Of a stretch of DNA of 64,000 nucleotides, positions 8,191 through 21,205 are shown piece after piece. How positions within the stretch are numbered: position 1 is the stretch's first letter; every line of letters begins with the position of its first letter. Made by a program: the position numbers and the translations under genes. The stretch comes from Micromonospora sp. M71_S20 (GTDB lineage Bacteria > Actinomycetota > Actinomycetes > Mycobacteriales > Micromonosporaceae): positions 744,001-808,000 of the forward strand of contig NZ_RCCV01000001.1 in NCBI RefSeq assembly GCF_003664255.1. Direction: 5' to 3'. The notes beneath the pieces were generated by a model. It saw nothing but the letters and a program-made list of their open reading frames with translations. It was not told where the DNA came from and did not search any database.

Positions 8191-9536
8191 GCGGACACCT
8201 CCCCGGGCTCGGCGATCCGCAGCCGGACCGAGTCGGCCACGTGCCGGTCGACGGCCAGCACCTCGACCAGGGCGCGCGGCTCCTGCGCGCCGTCCTCGCC
8301 GTCGGCCGGCAGGCTGATCTCCAGCCGGTCACCGACCTCGGGGACCCGCCCCAGCTCCCGCATGACCAGGCCGGAGAGCGTGTCGTACTCCGGGGCCTCG
8401 GGCAGCGAGATGCCGGTGCTGTCGGCGACCTCGTCGATGCGCCAGCGGGCCGGCACCACCCAGGAGCCGTCCTCCTGCCGGGCCGGAGCCCGCTCCGGCG
8501 GGTCGTCCTCGTCCCGGATCGGGCCGACCAGTTCCTCGGCGATGTCCTCCAGCGTGATCACGCCGGCGAAGCCGCCGTACTCGTCGACCACGCAGGCCAG
8601 CTGCCGGTGGCCGGAGCGCAGCCGGTCCAGCACCGTCGGCAGCGGCAGCGTCTCCGGCACCAGCAGCGGGGGTCCGGCGACCGCGCTGACCGGGGTGCTC
8701 GCGCGCTTCTCCGGGGGTACGCCGAGCACGTCGGCGATGCCGACGACGCCGACGAGGTCGTCGACGCCCTCGGTGCCGCGTACGGGGAAACGGGACTTGC
8801 CGGTGTCCAGCAGCTCCACGACCCGGCTGAGCGGCTCGTGCGCGCGTACGGTGTGCACGTCGACGCGGGGCACCATGGCCTCGCCCGCGGTCAGCCCCCG
8901 GAAGTCGAGCCCCCGGTCGAGCAGCGTGGACATCTCGGCGGTCAGGTGCCCCTCCTGGCGGGACTCGGCGATGATCTGCTCCAGGTCCTGCGGGGTGGCG
9001 CCGCTGGGCAGCTCCTCGATCGGCTCGATGCCGACGCGGCGGAGCAGCCGGACCGCGGCCCGGTCGAAGAGCTTGATCAGCGGACCGGCGACCTTGAGGT
9101 AGATCAGGGTGGAGCTGCTCAGGGCCTTCGCGAGGGGCTCGGGCCGGGCGATGGCGAGGTTCTTCGGGGCCAGCTCGCCGAGGACCATCTGCACCACGGT
9201 GGCGATGACCAGGGCCAGGACGACGGAGAGCGGCAGGGTGACGGCCGTGGAGACGCCGGCGACCCCGAGCAGCTCGGCCAGCCCGGCACCGAGGAACGGC
9301 TCGGCGACGTAACCGACCAGCAGGGCGGTGACGGTGATGCCGAGCTGCGCGCCGGAGAGCATGAACGACAGCCTCGCGGTCACCTCCAGCGCCCGGGCGG
9401 CGGCCTTGTCGCCGTCGTCGGCCAGCTGCTTGAGCCGGCCCCGGTCCACGGCGACGTAGCCGAACTCCTGGGCCACGAAGTAACCCGTGGCGACGGTGAG
9501 AACGATGATGAGGAGAAGACCAACGACGATCAACAC
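8187..9536 (-). CDS. CNNM/CorC family transporter with DUF21, CBS and CorC_HlyC domains
   Basis: A 449-residue protein of the same family as its downstream neighbour. DUF21 covers ~1-190 (FVAQEFGYVAVDRGRL; LSFMLSGAQLGITVTALLVG; VLGELAPKNLAIARPE), CBS pair ~210-335 (EAMVPRVDVHTV; CVVDEYGGFAGVITLEDI), and a C-terminal CorC_HlyC domain ~355-440 (WRIDEVADSTGISLPE). The three-domain layout is that of putative Mg2+/Co2+ efflux proteins. The first gene of a two-gene operon; the start is preceded by a ~95-nt leader with two predicted hairpins and a TAAAAT -10 box at 9639-9644. Ion specificity is inferred from the family only. Confidence 0.92.
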   Translation of the reverse strand: MLIVVGLLLIIVLTVATGYFVAQEFGYVAVDRGRLKQLADDGDKAAARALEVTARLSFMLSGAQLGITVTALLVGYVAEPFLGAGLAELLGVAGVSTAVTLPLSVVLALVIATVVQMVLGELAPKNLAIARPEPLAKALSSSTLIYLKVAGPLIKLFDRAAVRLLRRVGIEPIEELPSGATPQDLEQIIAESRQEGHLTAEMSTLLDRGLDFRGLTAGEAMVPRVDVHTVRAHEPLSRVVELLDTGKSRFPVRGTEGVDDLVGVVGIADVLGVPPEKRASTPVSAVAGPPLLVPETLPLPTVLDRLRSGHRQLACVVDEYGGFAGVITLEDIAEELVGPIRDEDDPPERAPARQEDGSWVVPARWRIDEVADSTGISLPEAPEYDTLSGLVMRELGRVPEVGDRLEISLPADGEDGAQEPRALVEVLAVDRHVADSVRLRIAEPGEVSA

Positions 9537-9576
9537 GGGTCGCTCAGGGCTCCCGGGGTCGTCGGGGTCGGGATAC

Positions 9577-9644
9577 GCCGGGCACGACCCGGCTGGCTAC
9601 TGCTGCCCTCCTGGGCAGAAGAGTCGATCATGCGGCCCATTTTA
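9577..9644 (-). promoter_or_regulatory. promoter and structured leader of the CNNM/CorC operon
   Basis: On the minus strand TAAAAT (9639-9644) is a good -10, rare in this GC-rich DNA. The predicted leader folds into two perfect hairpins: CTGCCC-TCCT-GGGCAG (9603-9618) and GCCGGG-cacga-CCCGGC (9577-9593). It precedes a probable divalent-metal transporter, so an ion-responsive leader is conceivable, but I could not match it to the M-box or another known class. Confidence 0.4.
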
Positions 9645-9681
9645 TCGGGATCGGCTGGATATCCGCTGAAGGTGTGCCGAA

Positions 9682-9746
9682 GGCCCCCCGGCGTCCGCGC
9701 CGCCGCAGCCGGCGGGGGACGCCTCGGCCGCCGTGGGCGGGGGGCC
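9682..9746 (-). terminator. nested inverted repeats after mrpG, probable terminator
   Basis: GGCCCCCC (9682-9689) pairs with GGGGGGCC (9739-9746), and inside it GGCGTCC (9690-9696) pairs with GGACGCC (9717-9723). The structure begins 2 bp after the mrpG stop codon, at the end of the six-gene mrp operon. No T-tract is obvious, as is common for actinobacterial terminators. Confidence 0.55.
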
Positions 9747-9747
9747 G

Positions 9748-10083
9748 TCAGCGGTCGGCGAGTTCGTCGGCGTCGAGCAGGGCCGGATCGACCCGGCCGG
9801 CGCGGTACGCGGCCCGGCCGATCATCTGTGCCGCCACCGGGGCGGTGGCCAGTTGGAAGATCCCGACCAGCGCCACCATGCCCAGGTCGGCCGGGGCACG
9901 CAGGCGCAGCCCCAGGCCCAGCAGCAGGAGCAGCACCCCGAGCACCTGCGGCTTGGTCGCGGCGTGCATCCGGTCCAGCGTGCCCGGGAAGCGCAGCACC
10001 CCGATCCCGGCGGCGAGGCTCAGCAGGGCGCCGGCCACCAGGCAGCCGGCGCCCACCCAGTCGGCCAGGTCGCCCCACATCAC
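9748..10083 (-). CDS. mrpG: Mrp Na+/H+ antiporter subunit G
   Basis: A 111-residue membrane subunit of the multi-subunit Mrp (Mnh) cation/proton antiporter. Three membrane helices are visible. The conserved GVLRFPGTLDRMHAATKP segment follows the first helix, as in MrpG/MnhG proteins. Its start ATGATG overlaps the mrpF stop region by 4 bp, and it is the last gene of the operon, followed by a strong inverted repeat. Small subunits E, F and G are needed for assembly and stability of the large complex in the cytoplasmic membrane. The C-terminal ~20 residues are polar and variable. Confidence 0.93.
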   Translation of the reverse strand: MMWGDLADWVGAGCLVAGALLSLAAGIGVLRFPGTLDRMHAATKPQVLGVLLLLLGLGLRLRAPADLGMVALVGIFQLATAPVAAQMIGRAAYRAGRVDPALLDADELADR

Positions 10084-10349
10084 ACCTCACCGTCCTCGCG
10101 GACGGCGAAGCGGACCAGCGACACCGATCCCACGAAGCCGAGCATGGACAGCGCCACCAGCACCGGCAGGGTGGTGGCGTGGCGGTTCACCGCGGCCTCC
10201 GCGCCGACCGCGCCCACCATGGTGGCGAGCAGCATGTCGGCCGCGACCACCCGGTCGATCAGCGACGGCCCCCGGTAGAGCCGGATCAGGGCCAGCAGGG
10301 CGGTCACCGAGAGCAGGGTGGTGAGGGTGACGGCGAGGAACGTGGTCAC
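10080..10349 (-). CDS. mrpF: Mrp Na+/H+ antiporter subunit F
   Basis: An 89-residue three-helix subunit. The signature RLYRGPSLIDRVVAADML, with the conserved GP-x-x-x-DR-x-x-AxD core, follows helix 1 and identifies MrpF/MnhF. It begins 3 bp after the mrpE stop and overlaps mrpG by 4 bp, so translation is tightly coupled. The Asp residues of the helix 1-2 loop are typical of the family. Confidence 0.93.
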   Translation of the reverse strand: MTTFLAVTLTTLLSVTALLALIRLYRGPSLIDRVVAADMLLATMVGAVGAEAAVNRHATTLPVLVALSMLGFVGSVSLVRFAVREDGEV

Positions 10350-10352
10350 GGG

Positions 10353-10925
10353 TCAGGGTCCCCTCTCGACGGGATCGGCGCTCACCTGGCGGACCTCGGC
10401 GTCGGAGCCGACCGCGCGGACGAGCCGCCGCTCGACGGCGAGGATCCGCCGCCGGCTGCCACGGAGGTCCTGCGGACCGTGGGTGTCGAACACGTGCACG
10501 TAGAGGACTCCGACGTCCCGGTCCACCTCGACGATCAGCGTGCCCGGCACCAGCGAGATCGCCTCGGCGGTGAGCGCCAGGTTCAGGTCGGTACGCACCC
10601 GCAGACGGACCGCGATGATCGCCCCCCGGGGCCGGTAGCCGGGCTGCACCGCGACCCGGGCGACGTGCGCGCTGGCGCTGACCAGCTCGCCGACGAAGCG
10701 CACCGCGAAGACGAACAGCGGCCCGGGGCGCAACCGGCCGCCGAAGCTCACGGGCGGCAGCGGGAAGAACAGCAGCACGGCACCGGCCACCAGCGCCCCG
10801 CCCGCGAGGTTGCCCCACGAGAAGTCCCCCCAGAGCAGGCTCCAGACCAGCACCAGCCAACCGAAGGCGATCAGCCGGTCGCGGCGCCCCCGCCCGCGCG
10901 GCGGCGCCGCGGAGGCCCGGGTCAC
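10353..10925 (-). CDS. mrpE: Mrp Na+/H+ antiporter subunit E
   Basis: A 190-residue MrpE/MnhE protein. After a basic start (RGRGRRDRL) come two N-terminal membrane helices (AFGWLVLVWSLLWGDFSW; LAGGALVAGAVLLFF), then the cytosolic part with NLALTAEAISLVPGTLIVEV, the most conserved stretch of the family, and VLYVHVFD. The GTG start at 10925 overlaps the mrpD stop as GTGA. The C-terminal tail (~160-190) is Arg-rich. Part of the six-gene antiporter operon. Confidence 0.92.
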   Translation of the reverse strand: MTRASAAPPRGRGRRDRLIAFGWLVLVWSLLWGDFSWGNLAGGALVAGAVLLFFPLPPVSFGGRLRPGPLFVFAVRFVGELVSASAHVARVAVQPGYRPRGAIIAVRLRVRTDLNLALTAEAISLVPGTLIVEVDRDVGVLYVHVFDTHGPQDLRGSRRRILAVERRLVRAVGSDAEVRQVSADPVERGP

Positions 10926-12427
10926 GGGGCACCGACCGGCAGCACGGAACGGATGTACGGGGTGCGCTCGCGCAGGTCGGCCGCCGCGTCGGCGGTGACG
11001 TCGAACAGCGGCCCGGCGACGACGGTCAGCGCCAGCCCCAGCCCGACCAGCGCGATCGTCGCGCCGACCATCAGCGCGGGCAGGCGGACGACCGGCTCGG
11101 TGGTGGCCAGCCGGGGGGCACGCCAGAAGGCGATGTTCCACACCCGCGCGGCCACGTAGAGGGTGAGCAGGCTCGTCACCGTCCCCGCCGCGACCAGCAC
11201 GCCGGGCAGCGGCTCGCCCGCCGCGACGCCGGCCTGGAGCAGGCCGAGCTTGCCGAGGAACCCGGAGAAGGGCGGCACCCCGGCGAGGTTCATGGCGGGG
11301 ACGAAGAAGAGGACGCCGAGCAGCGGGGCCGCCCGGGCCAGCCCGCCGATGCGGCGCAGGTCGGTGCTGCCGGCCCGCTCCTCGACCAGCCCGGCGACCA
11401 GGAACAGCGTGGTCTGGATGGTGATGTGGTGCACCACGTAGAAGATCGCGCCGGAGAGCCCGGCCACGGTGCTGAGCCCCACTCCGAAGATCATGTAGCC
11501 GATGTGGCTGACCAGGGTGAACGAGAAGAGCCGCTTCATGTCGGACTGGGCCACCGCGCCGAGGATGCCGACCACCATGGTCAGCCCGGCCACCACCATC
11601 AGCAGCCCGGACAGGTGGCCGCCGGGGAAGAGCAGCGTCTCGGTGCGGATGATCGCGTACACGCCGACCTTGGTGAGCAGGCCGGCGAAGACCGCCGTGA
11701 CCGGCGCCGGCGCCGTCGGGTAGCTGTCCGGCAACCAGGCCGAGAGCGGGAATACCGCCGCCTTGACCCCGAAGGCGAGCAGCAGCATCAGCTGGAGGGT
11801 CAGCCGTACGCCGTCGGGCAGGGCGTCCAGCCGGTGCGCCAGCTGGGCCATGTTCAGGGTGCCGGTGGCCGCGTACACCAGGCCCACCGAGGCGAGGAAG
11901 ATCATCGAGGAGAGGATGCTGACCACCACGTACGTCGAGCCGGTGCGGATCCGGGTCTCGGTGCCACCGAGGGTGATCAGCACGAAGCTCGCGGCCAGCA
12001 GGATCTCGAAGCCGACGAAGAGGTTGAACAGGTCGCCGGCGAGGAACGCGTTGGTCACGCCGGCGGTCAGCACCAGGTAGGTGGGGTGGTAGATGGTCAC
12101 CGGGACGGTCTCGCCGAAGTCCCCCTGTCCCTGGCCGACGGAGTAGAGCAGCACGCACAGGGTCACCGCGGAGGAGACCACCAGCATCAGCGCGGCGAGC
12201 TGGTCCGCGACCAGCACGATGCCCACCGGCGCCGGCCACCCGCCGACCTGGACCACCACCGGCCCGTGCCGGTACGCCTGCACCAGCAGCACCGCCGCCA
12301 CCGCCAGCGTGGCGGTCAGACACGCCACGCTGACGACCCGTTGCAGCCCGGGCCACCGGGCCAGCAGCAGGGTGAGCGCCGCGCCCAGCAGCGGCACCAC
12401 CACGGGCAGCGGCACGAGCCAGCTCAT
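10922..12427 (-). CDS. mrpD: Mrp Na+/H+ antiporter subunit D
   Basis: A 501-residue proton-channel-like subunit related to complex I NuoM/NuoN. About 14 membrane helices can be traced. Conserved pieces are NLFVGFEILLAASFVLITLG, LLLAFGVKAAVFPLSAWLPD with the helix-7 Lys, TKVGVYAIIRTE, and FSFTLVSHIGYMIFGVGL. With MrpA it provides the proton path of the antiporter. Start ATG 12427 is 25 bp after the mrpC stop; the stop overlaps mrpE. Length is normal for the family. Confidence 0.95.
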   Translation of the reverse strand: MSWLVPLPVVVPLLGAALTLLLARWPGLQRVVSVACLTATLAVAAVLLVQAYRHGPVVVQVGGWPAPVGIVLVADQLAALMLVVSSAVTLCVLLYSVGQGQGDFGETVPVTIYHPTYLVLTAGVTNAFLAGDLFNLFVGFEILLAASFVLITLGGTETRIRTGSTYVVVSILSSMIFLASVGLVYAATGTLNMAQLAHRLDALPDGVRLTLQLMLLLAFGVKAAVFPLSAWLPDSYPTAPAPVTAVFAGLLTKVGVYAIIRTETLLFPGGHLSGLLMVVAGLTMVVGILGAVAQSDMKRLFSFTLVSHIGYMIFGVGLSTVAGLSGAIFYVVHHITIQTTLFLVAGLVEERAGSTDLRRIGGLARAAPLLGVLFFVPAMNLAGVPPFSGFLGKLGLLQAGVAAGEPLPGVLVAAGTVTSLLTLYVAARVWNIAFWRAPRLATTEPVVRLPALMVGATIALVGLGLALTVVAGPLFDVTADAAADLRERTPYIRSVLPVGAP

Positions 12428-12452
12428 CGGGCGCCCTGTCCCGCGTACCCGG

Positions 12453-12905
12453 TCATCCGGGGCCGTCCCCGCGCCGCAGCCGGCGCGGCGGCTCCGGGTC
12501 GACCTGCTCGGGGTCGGCGTCCGGGCCCTCGCCGCCGAAATCGGCGGCGGCTGGCTCGTTGCGCTCGGCCGCCTGCCTGACCTGCCGGTCCTCGATGTCG
12601 TCGGGCACCTCGTCGTCGCCGGTCAGATACCAGCTGCGGTAGCTCACCGCCAGCAGGAACGCGGTCAGCCCGAAGGTGATCACGATGGCGGTGAGGATCA
12701 TGGCCTGCGGCAGCGCGTCGCTCAACGCGCCGGCGGGCGCCGCGCCGACCACCGGGGCGGCCCCGGCGCGCCCACCGAGCAGGATGAGTGCGTTCACCCC
12801 GTTGCCGAGCAGGATGACGCCGAGCAGGATCCGGGTCAGGCTGCGTTCCAGCAGGAGGGTGACCCCGCAGCCGACCAGCACCCCCACGGCGACGACCAGC
12901 ACCAT
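12453..12905 (-). CDS. mrpC: Mrp Na+/H+ antiporter subunit C
   Basis: A 150-residue MrpC, homologous to complex I NuoK. Three helices: AVGVLVGCGVTLLLERSL, LLGVILLGNGVNALILLGG (with the NuoK-like GxNxxNL region), and QAMILTAIVITFGLTAFLLA. A polar acidic C-terminal tail of ~50 residues is longer than in many homologues. ATG 12905 has GAGGGA 6 nt upstream. An in-frame GTG at 12932 overlapping the mrpA stop as GTGA, also with a good ribosome binding site, would add nine residues and is a real alternative. Confidence 0.92.
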   Translation of the reverse strand: MVLVVAVGVLVGCGVTLLLERSLTRILLGVILLGNGVNALILLGGRAGAAPVVGAAPAGALSDALPQAMILTAIVITFGLTAFLLAVSYRSWYLTGDDEVPDDIEDRQVRQAAERNEPAAADFGGEGPDADPEQVDPEPPRRLRRGDGPG

Positions 12906-12928
12906 GGACGGTCCCTCGACGCCCGTCC

Positions 12929-15763
12929 TCACGGCCGCTCCCCCTGCCGGTCGACCCGCAGCCCGCCCCCGGACTCGCCGGCCGCCTCGATGTGCCGGTC
13001 CACCTCGGCGCCGAGGCTGCGCAGGATGTCCAGCACCAGCCCGACCACGACCAGGTAGACGCCGACGTCGAAGAAGAGGGACGTGACCAGGTAGAAGTCC
13101 CCGATCAGCGGCAGCCACAGGTTGATCCGGGCGCTCTCGAGCACCGAACCGCCCGCGAACAGGGCGACGGCGCCGGTGCCGATCGAGACGAAGAGACCGG
13201 CGCCGAGCACCGTGCCCGCGCCGACGGGGGCGGCCTCGGCCAGCTCGTAGCGGCCGCCGGCCAGGTACCGCACGGCCAGCGCCAGGCTCGCGACCAGGCC
13301 GCCGGCGAAGCCGCCGCCCGGCGCGTTGTGGCCGGCGAAGAGCAGGAACAGGGAGAAGACCACCACCGTGTGGAAGACCAGCCGGGTCACCACCTCCAGC
13401 ACGATCGAGCGCTGCCGCTCGTGCAGGGTCGCCCCGCCGCGCAGCCAGACCCGGTGCCCCGGCCGCTGCACGCGGCTCGGCGGCTCCGGGCGGCGGGGGC
13501 GGGGCCCGGTCCGGGACTGCTGGAAGACCAGGCTGGCCACGCCGGTCGCGGCCACCACCAGCACCGACAGCTCGCCCATCGTGTCCCAGGCGCGGATGTC
13601 GACCAGGGTCACGTTGACCACGTTGCGGCCGTACCCCTCGGTCACGGCCAGGTCCGGGAACGCGTCGGAGATGGTGGGCGCCCGCCTGGCCGAGGCGGCG
13701 GTCAGGGCCAGCCCGCCGGCCACCACGCCGACGACCAGCCCGATCGTCCGACGCACCCACTTCATGTGTCTCGGGCGGGCCGAGAACCGCTCCGGCAACC
13801 GGCGCAGCACCAGCACGAACACCGCGATGGTGGCGGTCTCGACGAGGAACTGGGTCAGCGCCAGGTCCGGCGCGCCGTAGACCACGAAGAGCATCGCCGT
13901 GCCGTAGCCCGTCATGCCCACCAGCAGCATCGCCGTCAGTCGCCGGCGGGCGCCCACCGCCAGCACCGCCGCGACGGTCACCACCGCCACCACCACGACC
14001 TGCAACGGGCTGTCCCAGAGGGCGATCCGGTCCCGCCACGGACGGGTGGCCAGCATCGCCCCGCCGGGCACCAGGGCGAGCACGATCAGGATGACGCCGA
14101 GGTACTGCGGCAGCGAGCCCCGCTGGGTGGCCCCGGTGACCCTGATGGCCAGCCGGTCGAAGCGGCGGGTGAACCACTCGTACCCCTGGTTGCCACTGAC
14201 CGGTACGTGCAGCCGGGCCAGCACCGGGGCCAGCGGGCCACGCAGCGCGAACAGCAGCGCGCCGCCGGCCACGGCCAGCGCGGAGAGGCCGAGCGCGGGG
14301 CTGAGGCCGTGCCAGAGCGCCAGGTCCTTGCCGACCACGCCGAACGACTCGGCGTACGGGCGGAGCAGGCCGTCGAGGATCCCGGCGGCAGGGCCGGCGG
14401 CCAGCCCTACGGCGGCCAGCAGGGCCGGCGGGGCGAGCATCGACGCGGGGACCCGCCCGAGCACGGCCGGCGCCACGCCCGGCCGGGTGGCGAACGCGCC
14501 CCAGACGAAGCGGGCGCTGTAGGCGACGGTGAGCGCCGTGCCGACCACCAGCACGGCGACGACGGCGGGTCGGTCGGTGAAGGCGGCCAGCACGGCCTCC
14601 TTGGCGACGAAGCCGACCAGCGGCGGCAGCCCGGCCATCGACGCGGCGGCGAGCACCGTCACGGTGACGAGCAGCGGTGCGCGGCGCCCCAGTCCGGACA
14701 GCTCCCGCAGGTCGCGGGTGCCGGCGCAGTGGTCGATGATGCCGACGACGAGGAAGAGCGGCGCCTTGAACAGGGCGTGGGCCAGCAGCATCGCCACCCC
14801 GGCCAGCGCGGTGTCCGGGGTGCCCGCCCCGATCGTCACCGCGATCAGGCCGAGCTGACTGACCGTGCCGTACGCCAGCAGCAGCTTCAGGTCGGTCTGC
14901 CGCAGCGCCGCCCAGCCCCCGGTCAGCATGGTGGCCAGGCCGGCGACCACGACCACCGGCCGCCACGGCCCGACGCCGGCCAGCACCGGGGCGAGCAGGC
15001 CGATCAGGTAGACGCCCGCCTTCACCATCGCGGCGGCGTGCAGGTACGCGCTCACGGGCGTGGGCGCCGCCATCGCCACCGGCAGCCACGAGCTGAACGG
15101 CAGCAGCGCGGACTTGGACAGTGCCCCGGCGAGAATCAGCAGGACCGCCGCGACGAGGTACGCCCCGCCCGGCAGCGGGGCGGCGGCGATCTCCGACCAG
15201 CGGTAGGTGCCGGCGTGCTCGCCGAGCATGATGAACCCCACCAGCATCGCCAGCCCGCCGAGCGTGGTCACGGTCAGCGCCTGCGCCGCCGCCCAGCGGC
15301 TGGAGCGCCGCTCGGTGCTGTGCCCGATCAGCAGGTACGAGAAGATCGTGGTGAGTTCCCAGCAGACGTAGAGCAGCAGCAGGTCGTCGGCGAGGACCAG
15401 GCCGAGCATCGCCCCCGCGAAGGCCACCAGCACGGCCGCGAACCGGGCCACACCGGCCGACTTCCGGCCGAAGTAGTGGGCGCTGTAGACCAGGACCAGC
15501 GCCCCGACGCCACCGACGAGCAGGGTCATCAGCCAGGACAGGGTGGTCAGCCGCAGCGCCAGGTCGACGCCGAGTTGGGGTATCCACGGGTACGTCTCGA
15601 CCACCGCGCCGCCGTCGTGGACGGCGGGCGTGCGGGCCAGTGCCCAGCCGAACGCCGCCGCCGGCGCCAGCGCCAGCGGGTAGCAGGCGCGGGGACCCCA
15701 CCACCGGACGAGCAGCGGCGCGACGAGGGCCGCCACTAAGTGGAGGATCAGCAGTACGAGCAC
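12929..15763 (-). CDS. mrpA: Mrp Na+/H+ antiporter subunit A with fused MrpB domain
   Basis: A 944-residue first subunit. The N-terminal ~500 residues are NuoL-like (WELTTIFSYLLIGHS; SALLPFSSWLPVAMAAPTPV with the conserved Lys; HALFKAPLFLVVGIIDH; GLPPLVGFVAKEAVL). A DUF4040/MbhD-like part follows (LLVGMTGYGTAMLFVVYGAPDLALTQFLVE is split over ~600-660), and the C-terminal ~150 residues match MrpB (TVVVFSLFLLFAGHNAPGGG). The operon has no separate mrpB, consistent with fusion. GTG 15763 is chosen because GGGAG lies 6 nt upstream and it starts at the first helix; frame extension to 15814 adds only a basic Pro-rich stretch. First gene of the mrp operon, which supports pH and Na+ homeostasis. Confidence 0.93.
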   Translation of the reverse strand: MLVLLILHLVAALVAPLLVRWWGPRACYPLALAPAAAFGWALARTPAVHDGGAVVETYPWIPQLGVDLALRLTTLSWLMTLLVGGVGALVLVYSAHYFGRKSAGVARFAAVLVAFAGAMLGLVLADDLLLLYVCWELTTIFSYLLIGHSTERRSSRWAAAQALTVTTLGGLAMLVGFIMLGEHAGTYRWSEIAAAPLPGGAYLVAAVLLILAGALSKSALLPFSSWLPVAMAAPTPVSAYLHAAAMVKAGVYLIGLLAPVLAGVGPWRPVVVVAGLATMLTGGWAALRQTDLKLLLAYGTVSQLGLIAVTIGAGTPDTALAGVAMLLAHALFKAPLFLVVGIIDHCAGTRDLRELSGLGRRAPLLVTVTVLAAASMAGLPPLVGFVAKEAVLAAFTDRPAVVAVLVVGTALTVAYSARFVWGAFATRPGVAPAVLGRVPASMLAPPALLAAVGLAAGPAAGILDGLLRPYAESFGVVGKDLALWHGLSPALGLSALAVAGGALLFALRGPLAPVLARLHVPVSGNQGYEWFTRRFDRLAIRVTGATQRGSLPQYLGVILIVLALVPGGAMLATRPWRDRIALWDSPLQVVVVAVVTVAAVLAVGARRRLTAMLLVGMTGYGTAMLFVVYGAPDLALTQFLVETATIAVFVLVLRRLPERFSARPRHMKWVRRTIGLVVGVVAGGLALTAASARRAPTISDAFPDLAVTEGYGRNVVNVTLVDIRAWDTMGELSVLVVAATGVASLVFQQSRTGPRPRRPEPPSRVQRPGHRVWLRGGATLHERQRSIVLEVVTRLVFHTVVVFSLFLLFAGHNAPGGGFAGGLVASLALAVRYLAGGRYELAEAAPVGAGTVLGAGLFVSIGTGAVALFAGGSVLESARINLWLPLIGDFYLVTSLFFDVGVYLVVVGLVLDILRSLGAEVDRHIEAAGESGGGLRVDRQGERP

Positions 15764-16042
15764 CCGCGCTCCCGGTCGAGGTGGCTGCGGCGCGCGCCGG
15801 AGGTGAAACGGCACCTAGCTGCGATCACACGCCAGTTCGTCGCCCGGCGGGCGGTTTTGCGCGAATTCGTCCTGTTGTCGCCCGCAGCCGGTCAGCCGGC
15901 GCGGACGGGAGGGCAGCCGTCAGCCGAGGGCGACACGGAAGGGCGGCCGGGCGTAGGCGGCAGGGCGGCAGGGCGGCCGGGCGCCGGTGGGACGGCGGCC
16001 GGGCGCCGGTGGGAGGGCGGCGGCCAGCCGGAGGCGGTGGCG
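15764..16042. other. 279-bp gap upstream of mrpA: promoter region and GC-rich repeats
   Basis: The mrpA-proximal ~130 bp has an EcoRI-like GAATTC region and a GGTG-aaacgg-CACC inverted repeat; no convincing -10/-35 pair could be settled. The distal part (15930-16042) is a run of GGCGG/GGCCGGGCG repeats. I see no supported gene here. Confidence 0.5.
15973..16014. repeat. 20-bp exact direct repeat in GC-rich spacer
   Basis: The 20-mer GCGGCCGGGCGCCGGTGGGA occurs at 15973-15992 and again at 15995-16014, with a 2-bp spacer. Shorter GGGCGGCCGGGCG units flank it (from about 15939). It lies just after the stop codon of the small minus-strand gene that ends at 16043. It may help end transcription or be replication slippage. 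Confidence 0.7.
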
Positions 16043-16429
16043 TCAGCCGACGGCGACGTCGGCGGTGGGGGCGACGGGCTCCCGGGCGGGGCGCTCGCCA
16101 CGGGACTCCACCAGCAGTTCGGGACGGCCGAGCTGGACCACGACCTTGTTGACCACCCGCTGGGCGGCGGCGAGGGAGCGCACCGGCAGCAACCGGCCCC
16201 GGCTCTCCCGGCGCAGCACGAAGTAGTGCACGGCGGCGCGGACCTGCCCCCGGTCGGCCGCGCTGGCCTGGGCGGTGGAGACGACCAGCTCCCGCAGCGC
16301 GGCGGCGAGTCGCTCGGCCAGCTCCAGCTCCGGGCCGGACAGCCCGGTGCGGACGGCGGCGAGGTGACTGTCGACCTTGCGGATGAGCACGTCGGTGCCG
16401 GGCTCGAAGCTCCGCTGCTCGACGGTCAA
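16043..16429 (-). CDS. hypothetical protein, helical, soluble
   Basis: I do not recognise this gene. The product is ~128 residues, with no signal peptide or membrane helix. Residues ~15-110 look helical (VDSHLAAVRTGLSGPELELA; ELVVSTAQASAADRGQVRAA; RSLAAAQRVVNKVVVQLGRP) and a Pro/Glu tail follows. The TTG start at 16429 is chosen because GGAGGAG lies exactly 6 nt before it; the in-frame GTG at 16444 has no proper ribosome binding site. Its promoter region is AT-rich and carries a 6-5-6 palindrome (16499-16515), so regulated expression is likely. It faces away from lhr. Codon use fits a real gene. Confidence 0.65.
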   Translation of the reverse strand: MTVEQRSFEPGTDVLIRKVDSHLAAVRTGLSGPELELAERLAAALRELVVSTAQASAADRGQVRAAVHYFVLRRESRGRLLPVRSLAAAQRVVNKVVVQLGRPELLVESRGERPAREPVAPTADVAVG

Positions 16430-16470
16430 TCCGATCTCCTCCACCCCGGGCCGACGCTCCGGGTGAAGTT

Positions 16471-16515
16471 ACTTTATGTTGTGGGGCACAAGCAAGCAGT
16501 TAAGTAAGACTTAAC
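16471..16515 (-). promoter_or_regulatory. promoter with palindromic operator for the small hypothetical gene
   Basis: On the minus strand CTGCTT (16494-16499), a 17-bp spacer and TAAAGT (16471-16476) make a plausible sigma-70-type promoter. The perfect inverted repeat GTTAAG-taaga-CTTAAC (16499-16515) touches the -35, so a bound repressor could block it. This is one of the few AT-rich islands in the window. Confidence 0.5.
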
Positions 16516-16610
16516 GGATTCAACGCGCAAACATCGCGTATGAGCCGGAGCGGGGCAATGGCCCCCCGACGAAGGCCTGGATGTCACACCGCCGGGGCAG
16601 GATGGATGGC

Positions 16611-21197
<4,587 letters not shown>

Positions 21198-21205
21198 CCC
21201 GCACG

